Assembly (NCBI GenBank): GCA_009781765.1
Contig: WQVC01000009.1
Location: 1-43,961 of the forward strand
From: Defluviitaleaceae bacterium
Lineage (GTDB): Bacteria; Bacillota; Clostridia; Lachnospirales; WQUN01
Reading direction: 5' to 3'
Length of the DNA: 43,961 nt
Shown here: positions 23,837 through 31,806 of the stretch, one piece after another
How the letters are laid out: each line of letters opens with the position of its first letter
Position numbering within the stretch: the first letter of the stretch is position 1
Program-made: the position numbers and the translations under genes
Notes under the pieces: generated by a model
The model's database searches: none
What the model saw: only the letters and a program-made list of their open reading frames with translations
What the model was told of the DNA's origin: nothing

Positions 23837-23877
23837 AATTCAGGGCGTGCAGCGGTTGCGGCTACACGCCCTGAATT
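23837..23877 (+). terminator. Hairpin after the chemoreceptor gene, embedded in the vsr 3' end
   Basis: AATTCAGGGCGTG (23837-23849) and CACGCCCTGAATT (23865-23877) are perfect 13-bp arms with a 15-base loop, seven bases after the chemoreceptor stop. The stem includes the vsr stop codon (23840-23842) and its last codons on the other strand. Confidence 0.6.
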
Positions 23878-24292
23878 CGCGTCGCGCAAGTATCACACGT
23901 TCGATTTCGTCGGCGACGGATTCGGACTCTTTTTTTATGCGCCGACCCCAATATCGCAAAACGATATAACCGGCGGCCTCAAGTTGTTCATTTACTTCGC
24001 GGTCGCGCTCCATGTTGCGTTCGATTTTGGGAATCCAAAATTCGCGGCGGCTTTTAATGTCGGCTTTGCGATTTTCCCAATCGTAACCGTGCCAAAATTC
24101 GGAGTCGCAAAACACGGCGATTTTTTCTTTGATGAAAACAATGTCGGGCTTGCCGACAATTTTTGTGCAGTTTTTTCGATAACGATAGCCCCGCCGAAAT
24201 AATTCGCGGCGCAGGGCTGTTTCGATTTGTGAATCCTTGTTTTTGACGGCTTGCATGTTGCGCCGACGTTGCTCCGGGGTGTGTCTGTCCAT
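23840..24292 (-). CDS. vsr: Very short patch repair endonuclease
   Basis: A 150-residue Vsr homologue, a nuclease that nicks at T:G mismatches formed by deamination of 5-methylcytosine. It shows the typical start DRHTPEQRRRNMQAVKNKDS, then ALRRELFRRGYRYRKN, the catalytic GKPDIVFIKEKIAVFCDSEFWHG (core GKPDIVF with the metal-binding Asp and FWHG histidine), and WIPKIERNMERDREV. Usually a dcm-type cytosine methyltransferase lies beside it, but none is in this window. The start at 24292 has GGGG upstream; GTG at 24322 is an alternative. TATAAT on the minus strand at 24325-24330 with TTGCAA at 24349-24354 is a likely promoter. Confidence 0.9.
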   Translation of the reverse strand: MDRHTPEQRRRNMQAVKNKDSQIETALRRELFRRGYRYRKNCTKIVGKPDIVFIKEKIAVFCDSEFWHGYDWENRKADIKSRREFWIPKIERNMERDREVNEQLEAAGYIVLRYWGRRIKKESESVADEIERVILARREFRACSRNRCTP

Positions 24293-24324
24293 CAGGCGAG
24301 CCCCTTTTTTATATTTTCGCACTG

Positions 24325-24375
24325 ATTATACTACGGGGTTTTGAGGTTTTGCAAAAATAAAAAAAATGATATAAT
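24325..24375. promoter_or_regulatory. Divergent promoter region between vsr and the Na/Pi cotransporter
   Basis: Minus strand: TTGCAA (24349-24354), 18 bases, TATAAT (24325-24330) for vsr. Plus strand: TATAAT at 24370-24375 for the cotransporter, with no good -35 at the usual distance. Confidence 0.5.
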
Positions 24376-24428
24376 TCGCCCGAAATAAAAAAACCTTGGC
24401 AGAGGCATCTGCCGGTGAGGTGGAAATC

Positions 24429-26084
24429 ATGTCACTTTCGGAACTTTTTTCGGAAATCTTTTTGGTACTCGGCGGATTCGGGCTGTTTTTGTACGGAATG
24501 AAAATGATGTCAACCGGCATCGAAACCGCCGCCGGCGATAAACTTCAAAGCATCTTGCAAAAGGCAACGTCGAACCGATTTTTGGGCGTAATCGTTGGTA
24601 TTGTTGCAACAATCGGGCTTAACAGCTCAACCGCCGTTACAATTATGACGGTGTCGTTTGTAAACTCCGGCTTGCTCAGCCTGAAACAGGCAATCGGCGT
24701 TATAATGGGTTCGAATCTCGGCACAACTTTCAGTGCGCAACTCGTTGCGTTTCGTATTGATACATTCGCGCCGTTTTTTATTTTCCTCGGTGTTCTTCTT
24801 TATATTTTCTGCAAAAAGAAAAAGTGGAAAAATATCGGCTTTATTGTACTCGGCTTCGGGCTTTTATTTTTCGGCATAGGAGTAATGGGCGGGCCGCTTC
24901 GCGAACTCGGCAGAACGCCGGAATTTGAAACGTTTTTGGTTACGTTCGAAAATCCGTTTCTCGCGCTGTTGGCGGGATTTGCGTTTACGGCAGTCGTAAA
25001 CAGCTCGTCGGCAACGATGGGTATTTTGGTGGCTCTTCACTTGAGCGGTGTGCCGATTCCCTTCGAAACATCGGCGTTTATCATTCTCGGCACAAACATC
25101 GGCACAAGCCTCACAACGGTTTTAGCCTCTATTCCGGCAAACCGCGAAAGCAAACGCGCCGCATTTTTCCACATAATGTTCGACGTAATCGGAAGCACGG
25201 TTTTCGGTACGCTGATTTTTCTTGTGCCGCAAATTTTGGGATGGTTTGAAACAACTTGGACAGAACCCGCGCGACAAGTTGCAATGTTCCATACTCTTTA
25301 CAATTTATCAACGCTGCTGCTCATCCTGCCGTTTGTCGGGCCTGCGTCGCGCCTGATGGAAAAAATTATTCCGCTCAAGGAAAACGATGCCGACCTCACC
25401 TACGAAAAACGCCTCATTCATGTAGACACATCGCAGACACTGCCTGCTGCCACTCTGGCAAATCAAGTACGTTCGGAAGTCGCCCGTCTGCATAAAATCG
25501 CAAACGAAACACTGGCGATTGCGCTTGAATCCTTTTTCGAGCTGTCGCCCGACAAAGCGGCAAAAACCGTAAAACACACAAAACTGATTAACAATTTATC
25601 GCGCAAACTTTCGACGCAAATTACAAAAATAAACAACGACAAAACCCTTACCAAGGCTGATTCGACGAGGCTCTCAAAATATTTTCGCATTCTGCACGAC
25701 GTTGAACGAATCGGCGACCGCGCAGAAAATATTTCCGAGCGCACAACTCTTTCAATTGAGGGCGGTTTGAAATTTTCCGATGAAGCAATTGCCGAGCTGA
25801 AGCAATTCGGCGAACTCGCCGTAAACATTACAAAAAAGTCGCTCATCGCATTGGAAACTCAAAACAAAAACATGTTTGCACCCATCGAAACCCTCGAAAA
25901 AAAGGCGGACAAAATTACCCTGCAATTTATTGAAAGTCATATCAAGCGTCTTGAAGCCGGAAGCATCGAGCCTCGAAGCGGCGTAGTTTTCACAGACACT
26001 ATAAGCGACCTTGAACGCATCGCCGACCACGCATTTATCATCACAACGCATATCCTCGACAAAACAAAAAGCACAAAGAAATGA
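24429..26084 (+). CDS. Na/Pi cotransporter family protein with C-terminal PhoU-like domain
   Basis: A 551-residue membrane protein. Two inverted Na/Pi-cotransport repeats are visible through their signatures: LNSSTAVTIMTVSFVNSGL with GVIMGSNLGTT in the first and VNSSSATMGILVALHLSG with FIILGTNIGTSLTT in the second. Around eight membrane segments make up residues 1-310. The cytoplasmic part (about 340-551) is helical and PhoU-like, with RYFRILHDVERIGDRAENI and ISDLERIADHAF (E-x-x-x-D metal motifs). It is the NptA-type bacterial family that takes up phosphate with sodium and may respond to phosphate status. The start has GAGGTGG upstream. Confidence 0.9.
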   Translation: MSLSELFSEIFLVLGGFGLFLYGMKMMSTGIETAAGDKLQSILQKATSNRFLGVIVGIVATIGLNSSTAVTIMTVSFVNSGLLSLKQAIGVIMGSNLGTTFSAQLVAFRIDTFAPFFIFLGVLLYIFCKKKKWKNIGFIVLGFGLLFFGIGVMGGPLRELGRTPEFETFLVTFENPFLALLAGFAFTAVVNSSSATMGILVALHLSGVPIPFETSAFIILGTNIGTSLTTVLASIPANRESKRAAFFHIMFDVIGSTVFGTLIFLVPQILGWFETTWTEPARQVAMFHTLYNLSTLLLILPFVGPASRLMEKIIPLKENDADLTYEKRLIHVDTSQTLPAATLANQVRSEVARLHKIANETLAIALESFFELSPDKAAKTVKHTKLINNLSRKLSTQITKINNDKTLTKADSTRLSKYFRILHDVERIGDRAENISERTTLSIEGGLKFSDEAIAELKQFGELAVNITKKSLIALETQNKNMFAPIETLEKKADKITLQFIESHIKRLEAGSIEPRSGVVFTDTISDLERIADHAFIITTHILDKTKSTKK

Positions 26085-26099
26085 TATAACGTTAATTTC

Positions 26100-26279
26100 A
26101 GAGGCTTCGCCCCGCACCCTCTCGCGTGCTTCGCACGCTGGCCGGGCGGCCGAGTCTGCCCCACGAACTTTTTAAAAAAAGTTCGACAAAAAATCCAAAA
26201 TCGCGCGTTCGCGCGATTTTTTAATTTTTGCCCCGCTTTTTTTAAAAAGCGGGTGGGGGCTCGGGGGCGAAGCCCCCGA
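26100..26279. repeat. Modular palindromic repeat with terminator (copy 4)
   Basis: In order: a GC-rich block with CGTGC/GCACG (from GCGTGCTTCGCACGC), CGAACTTTTT/AAAAAGTTCG (26164-26185), the terminator AAAATCGCGC/GCGCGATTTTTT (26197-26222), a CCCGCTTTTT/AAAAAGCGGG hairpin (26232-26252) and TCGGGGGC/GCCCCCGA with a 3-base loop. It differs from copies 2 and 3 by its ends and the extra hairpin. It follows the Na/Pi cotransporter gene and precedes the NfeD promoter. Confidence 0.8.
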
Positions 26280-26287
26280 ATCTTAAT

Positions 26288-26317
26288 TTGCCGGCAAACT
26301 CATTGTTATGGTAATAT
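26288..26317 (+). promoter_or_regulatory. Candidate promoter of the NfeD-flotillin operon
   Basis: TTGCCG (26288-26293), 18 bases, TAATAT (26312-26317), ending 35 bases before the NfeD start codon. Match to consensus is moderate. Confidence 0.4.
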
Positions 26318-26352
26318 AAACCCTAAGCAAATCGAAGGGACGTGGTGCAATT

Positions 26353-26865
26353 ATGTACTTAGTGCTTTTCGGAATCGGCGCAGGATTTATTTTAATCTCG
26401 CTTATTGCCGGCGAAATCGGCGAGATTGGGGAATTTGACGGCGGTTCGGCGGGTTTTGCTTTTTTTAAGCCCAAGCTCATTGCAATTTTTTTGGTTGTAA
26501 CGGGCGCAATTGGGCTTATTTTAGTGCCGAAATTAGATTTCGACGGCGCACGCGGCATCATATTGTTCGCAAGCGTAACCGGCGGACTTGTTGTTGCCGG
26601 GTTATTTAACCGCTTTGTGATGATTCCGCTGAATCGCGCCGAAAACACAAGCTCGTTCAACATACAGGACACAATTGGTACACACGCAAATGTTTCTTCG
26701 CCCATTCCGCAAGGCGGCTACGGCAAAATTCGCTATAATGTCAGCGGCTCGGTTGTAACAAGCCCCGCAAAAAGCGAAGACGGCAACCCGATTCCCGCCG
26801 GCGTGCGCGTGGAAATTATTTATGTTGAAAAAAACACATACTATGTAAGAAGAGAGGAGCTTTAA
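26353..26865 (+). CDS. NfeD-like membrane protein (YuaF type)
   Basis: A 170-residue protein with three predicted membrane helices (FGIGAGFILISLIAG; KLIAIFLVVTGAIGLILV; RGIILFASVTGGLVVAGLF) and a C-terminal OB-fold-like beta domain (SSFNIQDTIGTHANVSSPIP; GYGKIRYNVSG; VRVEIIYVEKNTYYVRRE). This is the layout of truncated NfeD/YuaF proteins, which pair with flotillins in membrane microdomains. The flotillin gene starts one base after its stop, with AGGAG inside this gene, so the two make an operon. The protease domain of long NfeD proteins is absent. Confidence 0.85.
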   Translation: MYLVLFGIGAGFILISLIAGEIGEIGEFDGGSAGFAFFKPKLIAIFLVVTGAIGLILVPKLDFDGARGIILFASVTGGLVVAGLFNRFVMIPLNRAENTSSFNIQDTIGTHANVSSPIPQGGYGKIRYNVSGSVVTSPAKSEDGNPIPAGVRVEIIYVEKNTYYVRREEL

Positions 26866-26866
26866 C

Positions 26867-28348
26867 ATGGAAATGGGTTTGGCTGTAATTATCGTGGGAG
26901 CGGTGCTGGGGCTGATTCTGATTGCCTTTGTCACGATGCTCATGCTGTGGAAGCGGATTCCGCAAAACATGGCGGCCGTTGTAACCGGCTTTCGCAAAAA
27001 GCGGATTATTTCCGGCGGCGGCGGAATGATTATTCCGATTTTAGAGCGGTACGACGTTATTTCACTCGAAAACATCAAAATTCCGCTCGACATCGACAAC
27101 GCGATTTCGTCGCAAGGCGTACCGGTGCAGGTAAAATCGGTGGCGGTTGTGAAGGTCAAGTCGGACAAAGAGTCGATTTATTCTGCCGTCGAGCAGTTTT
27201 TTCGCGGCGCGACGGAAAAAACCGCTGCGGAAATCGCCACGCAATCAAGCTATGTTTTGGTTGGTAAATTGCGCGAAATTATCGCAAAAATGACCGTCGA
27301 AGAAATTTATCAGGACAAGGACAAATTCTCCAGCGAAGTTCAGGAAAACGCCGCTATCGCCCTCGCCGAAATGGGGCTTGAAATCAAAGCGTTTACGGTA
27401 ATGGCAATCGACGACATAAACGGATATCTCGTCGCCCTCGGACGCAAGCGCATCGCCGAAATCAAACGCGACGCGCAAATCGCCGAAGCCGACGCAAACC
27501 GCGAAACCGTTGTTAAAACCGCCGAAGCAAATCGTCTCGGCGCGGAGGCAAAATTAAAGGCCGAAACACAAATCGCCGAAGCCTCAAAGGATAAAGAGCT
27601 GAAAGTTCAGGCGTATCGCCGCGAACAGGAATCGGCAAAAGCTGTCGCCGACAACGCCTATCAAATCGAAGAAAACAAGGTTCGCAAAGAGGTCACGGAA
27701 ACGGAACTTCAGGTTGACCTGTTGCGCCGCTTGCGCGAAACCGAACTTGCCGAGCAGGAAGCCAAGCGCATGGAGCGCGAGCTTGAGGCATCGGTCAACA
27801 AACACGCCGACGCTGACCGCTATCGCCAAGAACGCAATGCCGAAGCCAAAAAATTCGAAGAAGTCGCCCGCGCCGAAGCCGCCGCAACCGCTGTTAAGCT
27901 CGACGGGCAGGCTCGCGCCGAAGCGATTCGCTTGCAGGGTCAAGCCGAAGCCGAAGCGATTCAGGCCAAAGGTCTTGCCGAGGCGGAAGCAATGGCTAAA
28001 AAAGCCGAAGCCTTCAAGCAATACAACGACGCCGCTGTTATTCAAATGCTTATCGAACGCTTACCGGAAATCGCCGGCAATATCGCCAAACCGCTTTCGC
28101 AAACGGAAAAAATCGTTGTTGTGGACAACGGCGGCGGCGCAAACGGCAGCGGCGCATCGAAGGTTGCCGGCTATGTAACGGACATCATCGCCCAATTGCC
28201 CCAAACCGTTGAGGCTCTTACCGGCGTGGATTTGATTGATGTACTCAAAACCGCGACAGGAACCGGCGGAAGAGGCGGCACGACGCCCGAAGGGTCTGCC
28301 GGCTCCGCGCCGACGTCCGACAGCACCTCCAAGGATAAGAAGAAGTAA
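26867..28348 (+). CDS. Flotillin family protein (YuaG/FloT)
   Basis: A 493-residue scaffold protein of membrane microdomains. A single N-terminal membrane segment (LAVIIVGAVLGLILIAFVTM) leads to the SPFH/PHB domain (about 45-200; KIPLDIDNAISSQGVPVQVK, VEEIYQDKDKFSSEV, MGLEIKAFTVMAIDD). The flotillin domain follows as a long coiled coil rich in A-E repeats (EAEAIQAKGLAEAEAMAKKAE) with helical end QYNDAAVIQMLIERLPEIA. The C terminus is a Gly/Ser/Thr-rich tail with three Lys. It forms large oligomers and is thought to organise lipid and protein traffic. Partner gene: the NfeD-like gene just upstream. Confidence 0.94.
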   Translation: MEMGLAVIIVGAVLGLILIAFVTMLMLWKRIPQNMAAVVTGFRKKRIISGGGGMIIPILERYDVISLENIKIPLDIDNAISSQGVPVQVKSVAVVKVKSDKESIYSAVEQFFRGATEKTAAEIATQSSYVLVGKLREIIAKMTVEEIYQDKDKFSSEVQENAAIALAEMGLEIKAFTVMAIDDINGYLVALGRKRIAEIKRDAQIAEADANRETVVKTAEANRLGAEAKLKAETQIAEASKDKELKVQAYRREQESAKAVADNAYQIEENKVRKEVTETELQVDLLRRLRETELAEQEAKRMERELEASVNKHADADRYRQERNAEAKKFEEVARAEAAATAVKLDGQARAEAIRLQGQAEAEAIQAKGLAEAEAMAKKAEAFKQYNDAAVIQMLIERLPEIAGNIAKPLSQTEKIVVVDNGGGANGSGASKVAGYVTDIIAQLPQTVEALTGVDLIDVLKTATGTGGRGGTTPEGSAGSAPTSDSTSKDKKK

Positions 28349-28428
28349 TCCCCTGCCCCGCCTTCGGACGATTCTTGGCTTGAGTGATTCTTGATAATTC
28401 CCGCCGGGAAAAGATAACGGAAACATCA

Positions 28429-28466
28429 AAAAAAGCAATTGTGTATTTCTGCGCAATTGCTTTTTT
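28429..28466. terminator. Bidirectional terminator after the flotillin gene
   Basis: AAAAAAGCAATTG (28429-28441) and CAATTGCTTTTTT (28454-28466) are perfect 13-bp arms with a 12-base loop, with A-run and T-run on the two sides. It separates the flotillin operon (+) from the surface-gene cluster (-). Confidence 0.85.
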
Positions 28467-28485
28467 ATTTTAAACGGAAACAGTT

Positions 28486-29691
28486 TCAATTCGAAAACCA
28501 GTGCGCATTAAACTCCTGAAACGCCATAGAAATTTCTGCAAAATCGCGGTAATCCCGTGCCGTCCAACCGTTGCGGGCAGACAATATTACAAGAATATAA
28601 GGCGAATCGGCGTAAATAATCGCCATATCGTGCCAAGCGTGAGGGCGTGTCCACCCTGTTTTGCTTGCAACGGGATAGTCGGACACGATGAACGGAAATT
28701 GGTTGTTAAGTAAATGCGCCCGAAATTCTTCGCTGAATGCGCCGCCGGATTCCGTGTAGATAAAAATTTCCCGCGCGAAAAGCCCCGCATCCGTAACGGT
28801 TAAGTTAGAGTTAAAAATATTTCCGCGTACATGGTTCGGGTTTCCGCCTATCGACGCTACAAAATTTCTGTAACCTTCAATGCCGTGTGTTCGCCTTAAA
28901 ATATTTGTGGCGATGTTATCGCTGTAGCTCAGGTTAAGCCGCAACAGTTCCCGTTGCGTAAGCTGCGTTCCGAATCGGTAGCGATTTTTAATTACTCCGC
29001 TTCCGCCGTTGAAGTCGCCGGATAAGTAAGTTGCATAGCTGTCTAAATCTATTTCGCCCCGCTCCGCGCGAAGGTACAAATACAGCGAGAAAGAAGCCTT
29101 CGGTACGCTTGCCGAAAAATACACCCTGCCGGGGTTATAGGTGTAGGTAAATCCCGTTTCAATATTCCTGTAGTAAACGGATATGTTGTTTCCGAAACGG
29201 CGCAACATCTCGTCAAGATGTTGTGTTGACGGCGAATAATTCAAATACATCCACTTTTGCCCGAGCCATGTTTCAACAAGCACCCAATTGCCGGCTCTGT
29301 CACGGATTTTTACTACTTGCGGCGAAACATATTCGATTGGTATTTCACTTCCCTTGTAATCAAATACGGGAAGCCGTCTTTCAACAAAAAGGCGGTCGCC
29401 GTTCGTATAAATCCAACCTTCGCCGCTGTAGGTTCTTATCAATGCCCAGTCGCCGTCGATGTAAAGCGGAGAAACGGTTTGCGGATTAAACAACCCCGTG
29501 CGCTCCGCTCGGAAATCCGCTTCGGCGTACACATAGAATTGCAGCGACATACGTACAGGCGGATGCCGCTCTTGCGCCGCAACGGGAAGGGCCGACAGAA
29601 CGAAAATCACGAAAAATATTGCGGCAAATATAGCGAACGCCTTTGAGAATCGTGAAGGCGATAATGCTTTCTTAAATTTCCCCCGACGCAT
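28486..29691 (-). CDS. Secreted class A beta-lactamase-like serine hydrolase with SH3-like region
   Basis: A 401-residue exported protein. A basic start and a hydrophobic segment (FAIFAAIFFVIFVLSALPVAA) form a signal peptide. Residues about 45-155 look like one or two bacterial SH3-like modules (WALIRTYSGEGWIYTNG, WVLVETWLGQKWMYLNY). The serine hydrolase part has S-x-x-K as SVPK (about residue 195), the S-D-N motif in LSYSDN, and K-T-G in VASKTGWTRPHAWHD, so the catalytic set is complete. It belongs to the 'beta-lactamase 2' family, which includes penicillin-interacting and esterase-like proteins; resistance is not implied. Residues 11-21 (SPSRFSKAFAI) are encoded by a dispersed repeat. It is the last gene of the surface cluster. 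Confidence 0.8.
   Translation of the reverse strand: MRRGKFKKALSPSRFSKAFAIFAAIFFVIFVLSALPVAAQERHPPVRMSLQFYVYAEADFRAERTGLFNPQTVSPLYIDGDWALIRTYSGEGWIYTNGDRLFVERRLPVFDYKGSEIPIEYVSPQVVKIRDRAGNWVLVETWLGQKWMYLNYSPSTQHLDEMLRRFGNNISVYYRNIETGFTYTYNPGRVYFSASVPKASFSLYLYLRAERGEIDLDSYATYLSGDFNGGSGVIKNRYRFGTQLTQRELLRLNLSYSDNIATNILRRTHGIEGYRNFVASIGGNPNHVRGNIFNSNLTVTDAGLFAREIFIYTESGGAFSEEFRAHLLNNQFPFIVSDYPVASKTGWTRPHAWHDMAIIYADSPYILVILSARNGWTARDYRDFAEISMAFQEFNAHWFSN
29631..29661. repeat. Dispersed 31-base repeat inside the beta-lactamase-like gene
   Basis: Identical to 14133-14163 except for one base, including the CGCCTT/AAGGCG stem. In this place it is translated (minus strand) as residues 11-21 of the protein, just before the hydrophobic core of the signal peptide. 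Confidence 0.7.
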
Positions 29692-29706
29692 AATCAGCCC
29701 CCTTTT

Positions 29707-30525
29707 CTACGATGTAATGTGCCGCAACATTCTGGCTTGCAATACATAGTAAAAATTTGAGCCGGCTTCTATCGGCGACGTTATCGTAATAATTTGGTCG
29801 TATAACGTGACGTCGAGCCTCGTGTTGTACAATGCCGCCAAGGTAAACTGCTCAACCGCGATACCCCAAGCATCATCGTCAGGGTGGTTTACTGTCATAA
29901 ACGGAAAAGCGTCGGGAGCAATATAAAAGGCGAAAATTTCCCAATCAAAATTTCCGTATAACGTGAAAAGTGAAATTGTCGGGTGAATGAGAAAAAAATC
30001 ATAACTTGCATACTCCTGCAAAATTTGCCGCAACGCATTGCCCGGCGGAACATGCACAACAAAGTTATGGTCGAATCCCATTAAAAGGTCTGTTTCGGAA
30101 TCCATAAACACCGAACCGGCTTCCGACGGTTCGCGGTTAATATCATGCGTTAAATAAAATTCGTTGTTATCGGTTTGCATAACCAAAACTTCGTTGTCGG
30201 CAAGGGTTAAAACGGCAACGATGTCGTCGTTATCATGTTCTTCCCGCAACGCGACAAACTCCGGCAAGGGCTCAATATCGGGGCGGATGATTTCGGGTAC
30301 GTCGTCAAATATTTCGGCAAGTTCAGTTTCCGCAAGTTCGCCAGGCGCGGATTCGTCATATTCGAAATCTCTCGACGGCGGCTCGACGTCCGTGCTTACA
30401 TACGCCGCATAATCGGCGGGGCTGAAATAATTTCGATGCCAATGAAAAACGCCCGTACCCAAAGTTGCTATGCACAAAATCGCCAAAACTGCTACTGTAA
30501 CCCACGGTATTTTTTTCTCATCCAT
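29707..30525 (-). CDS. Sortase-B-like membrane protein lacking the catalytic cysteine
   Basis: A 272-residue protein: an N-terminal membrane anchor (WVTVAVLAILCIATLGTGVF), an acidic linker (residues about 30-95) and a C-terminal domain with the order of a class B sortase. FYLTHDINREPSEAGSVFMD corresponds to the sortase 'yLnhd....s..GsiFmd' strand, DHNFVVH to the catalytic His region, FFLIHPTISLFT to the 'hp.i.iyt' strand, and LYDQIITITSPIEAGSNFYY to the 'D.iLTLSTC....RfvV' strand. The Cys is replaced (TSP), the Arg is missing, and the only Cys of the protein is in the membrane anchor. So it cannot be an active transpeptidase; a structural or binding role is inferred. It begins 5 bases after the DHHW gene ends. 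Confidence 0.65.
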   Translation of the reverse strand: MDEKKIPWVTVAVLAILCIATLGTGVFHWHRNYFSPADYAAYVSTDVEPPSRDFEYDESAPGELAETELAEIFDDVPEIIRPDIEPLPEFVALREEHDNDDIVAVLTLADNEVLVMQTDNNEFYLTHDINREPSEAGSVFMDSETDLLMGFDHNFVVHVPPGNALRQILQEYASYDFFLIHPTISLFTLYGNFDWEIFAFYIAPDAFPFMTVNHPDDDAWGIAVEQFTLAALYNTRLDVTLYDQIITITSPIEAGSNFYYVLQARMLRHITS

Positions 30526-30530
30526 GTTTT

Positions 30531-31787
30531 TTACCTCGCTTCATTTATTTGTTCTATCAAATCCGGCATGGTGGTTGCCGGAATATAGTTGATAAAAAGC
30601 AGGTCAACATCTTGCTTGCCTTGCAAAATTTGCAAAACGCTTCCCGTAAACTGCCTTGGGTCGATAACCGTAACGGTTTCGTAATGGGGTGCAAGCCAAG
30701 GCAACATTGCATTTGCAAAAGAGTCTTTTACGGCTACAAGGGTGCGCCCGTTTGCATTTGATGTTGTAAACGTGTAAATATCTCTGTCGCCGCCCAAAAA
30801 TACGCGATAACTCAGCGTTGATATATCTGCCGGAATAACGAACAGGTCGATTGAAAATTCCGTGCCGTCGTTAATCGTGTAAAAATAAATTGTGTCCGGA
30901 TGGTTCAAAACAGTGCGGTTACGAGTGCCTACAGCCAAAGAGCCGATAAAACCTTCGATTGCGTGTTCTGTGTAATTTTCAATTGTTACGGGTTCAAAAC
31001 CGGCGGCTTGCGCAAACGCCAAATATGCGTAATACGCGCCGAGTGCAGTCCAGTGATGGTCGGTGCGAAAAAAAATATATTCGTCCGAATGCGCAGCCAA
31101 AATGCTGTGCGCATCAACGGTAATAATTTTTTCGTCGAGCAATGAATTTACGAAATTTATTGTTTCGCGTTGCGACGAATTAACGGCGGCATAACGTTCG
31201 CCCATAAATTCAACTTTTACCGGCGCGATAAGAGAAAACATGCGTACATCTTCGGCAATTTCCGCGCGGTACAAATTAAGAATTTTCGCGTATCGAGCAG
31301 CGAGTTCGCGGTTTTCAACAAAGCGCAAATAAAACACCGCGTCTTCGTGGAAGCGGGCGTCTTCACCGAAGGGCGAATCAGGATTTACGACCCCCGTTGT
31401 GATTACATGTACACTGCCTGCTTCGCTGTACGAGAAGTGCTGTGAAAACGGAATAACCTCCGCCGGCTCATCCGGTATTAAGCCCAAGCCTAAATCCGCA
31501 GCATCAAATACAACCGCTGTCGCGCCGCCTGAAAGCGTAATCCCGTATGAATTTTCCGCGATTTGCGCAAAAGTAAGCCACGTTGTTCGTTTGGCGGTAT
31601 TGTCCAAAAGATAAAGCTCGAAGCGTTCGAAAAATTCGCCGCTGATAAAAGTTTCAAACGAAAACTTCGGAAAAGTTTCCATAGCGCGGTTTTCAAACGC
31701 GGAAGCATTTTCGTCCGCACCGAAAACAAGCACAAAAAGCATAAGCACCAACAACGCCGCTGAAGACAGTACGATATTTAATCTCAC
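30531..31787 (-). CDS. DHHW family protein (AlgJ/AlgX-like O-acetylation partner)
   Basis: A 418-residue exported or membrane-anchored protein. Its signal/anchor is VLSSAALLVLMLFVLVFG, then the family's ENRAMETFPKFSFETFISGEF. The SGNH-like catalytic residues are visible: FFRTDHHWTALGAYYAY (the DHHW motif) and, late in the protein, VKDSFANAMLPWL with the nucleophile Ser. The family acts with MBOAT proteins to transfer acetyl groups to exported polysaccharides. The MBOAT gene is immediately upstream (168 bases away), which strongly supports this pairing. The polymer acetylated is unknown. Confidence 0.85.
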   Translation of the reverse strand: MRLNIVLSSAALLVLMLFVLVFGADENASAFENRAMETFPKFSFETFISGEFFERFELYLLDNTAKRTTWLTFAQIAENSYGITLSGGATAVVFDAADLGLGLIPDEPAEVIPFSQHFSYSEAGSVHVITTGVVNPDSPFGEDARFHEDAVFYLRFVENRELAARYAKILNLYRAEIAEDVRMFSLIAPVKVEFMGERYAAVNSSQRETINFVNSLLDEKIITVDAHSILAAHSDEYIFFRTDHHWTALGAYYAYLAFAQAAGFEPVTIENYTEHAIEGFIGSLAVGTRNRTVLNHPDTIYFYTINDGTEFSIDLFVIPADISTLSYRVFLGGDRDIYTFTTSNANGRTLVAVKDSFANAMLPWLAPHYETVTVIDPRQFTGSVLQILQGKQDVDLLFINYIPATTMPDLIEQINEAR

Positions 31788-31806
31788 AAAAACGCCCCCT
31801 GGAAAT

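Noticed and set aside
28486-29691. Antibiotic-resistance beta-lactamase
   Set aside because: The S-x-x-K, S-D-N and K-T-G motifs are present, but the SH3-like front part and the cell-wall gene context fit a housekeeping penicillin-recognising hydrolase; resistance cannot be claimed from sequence.
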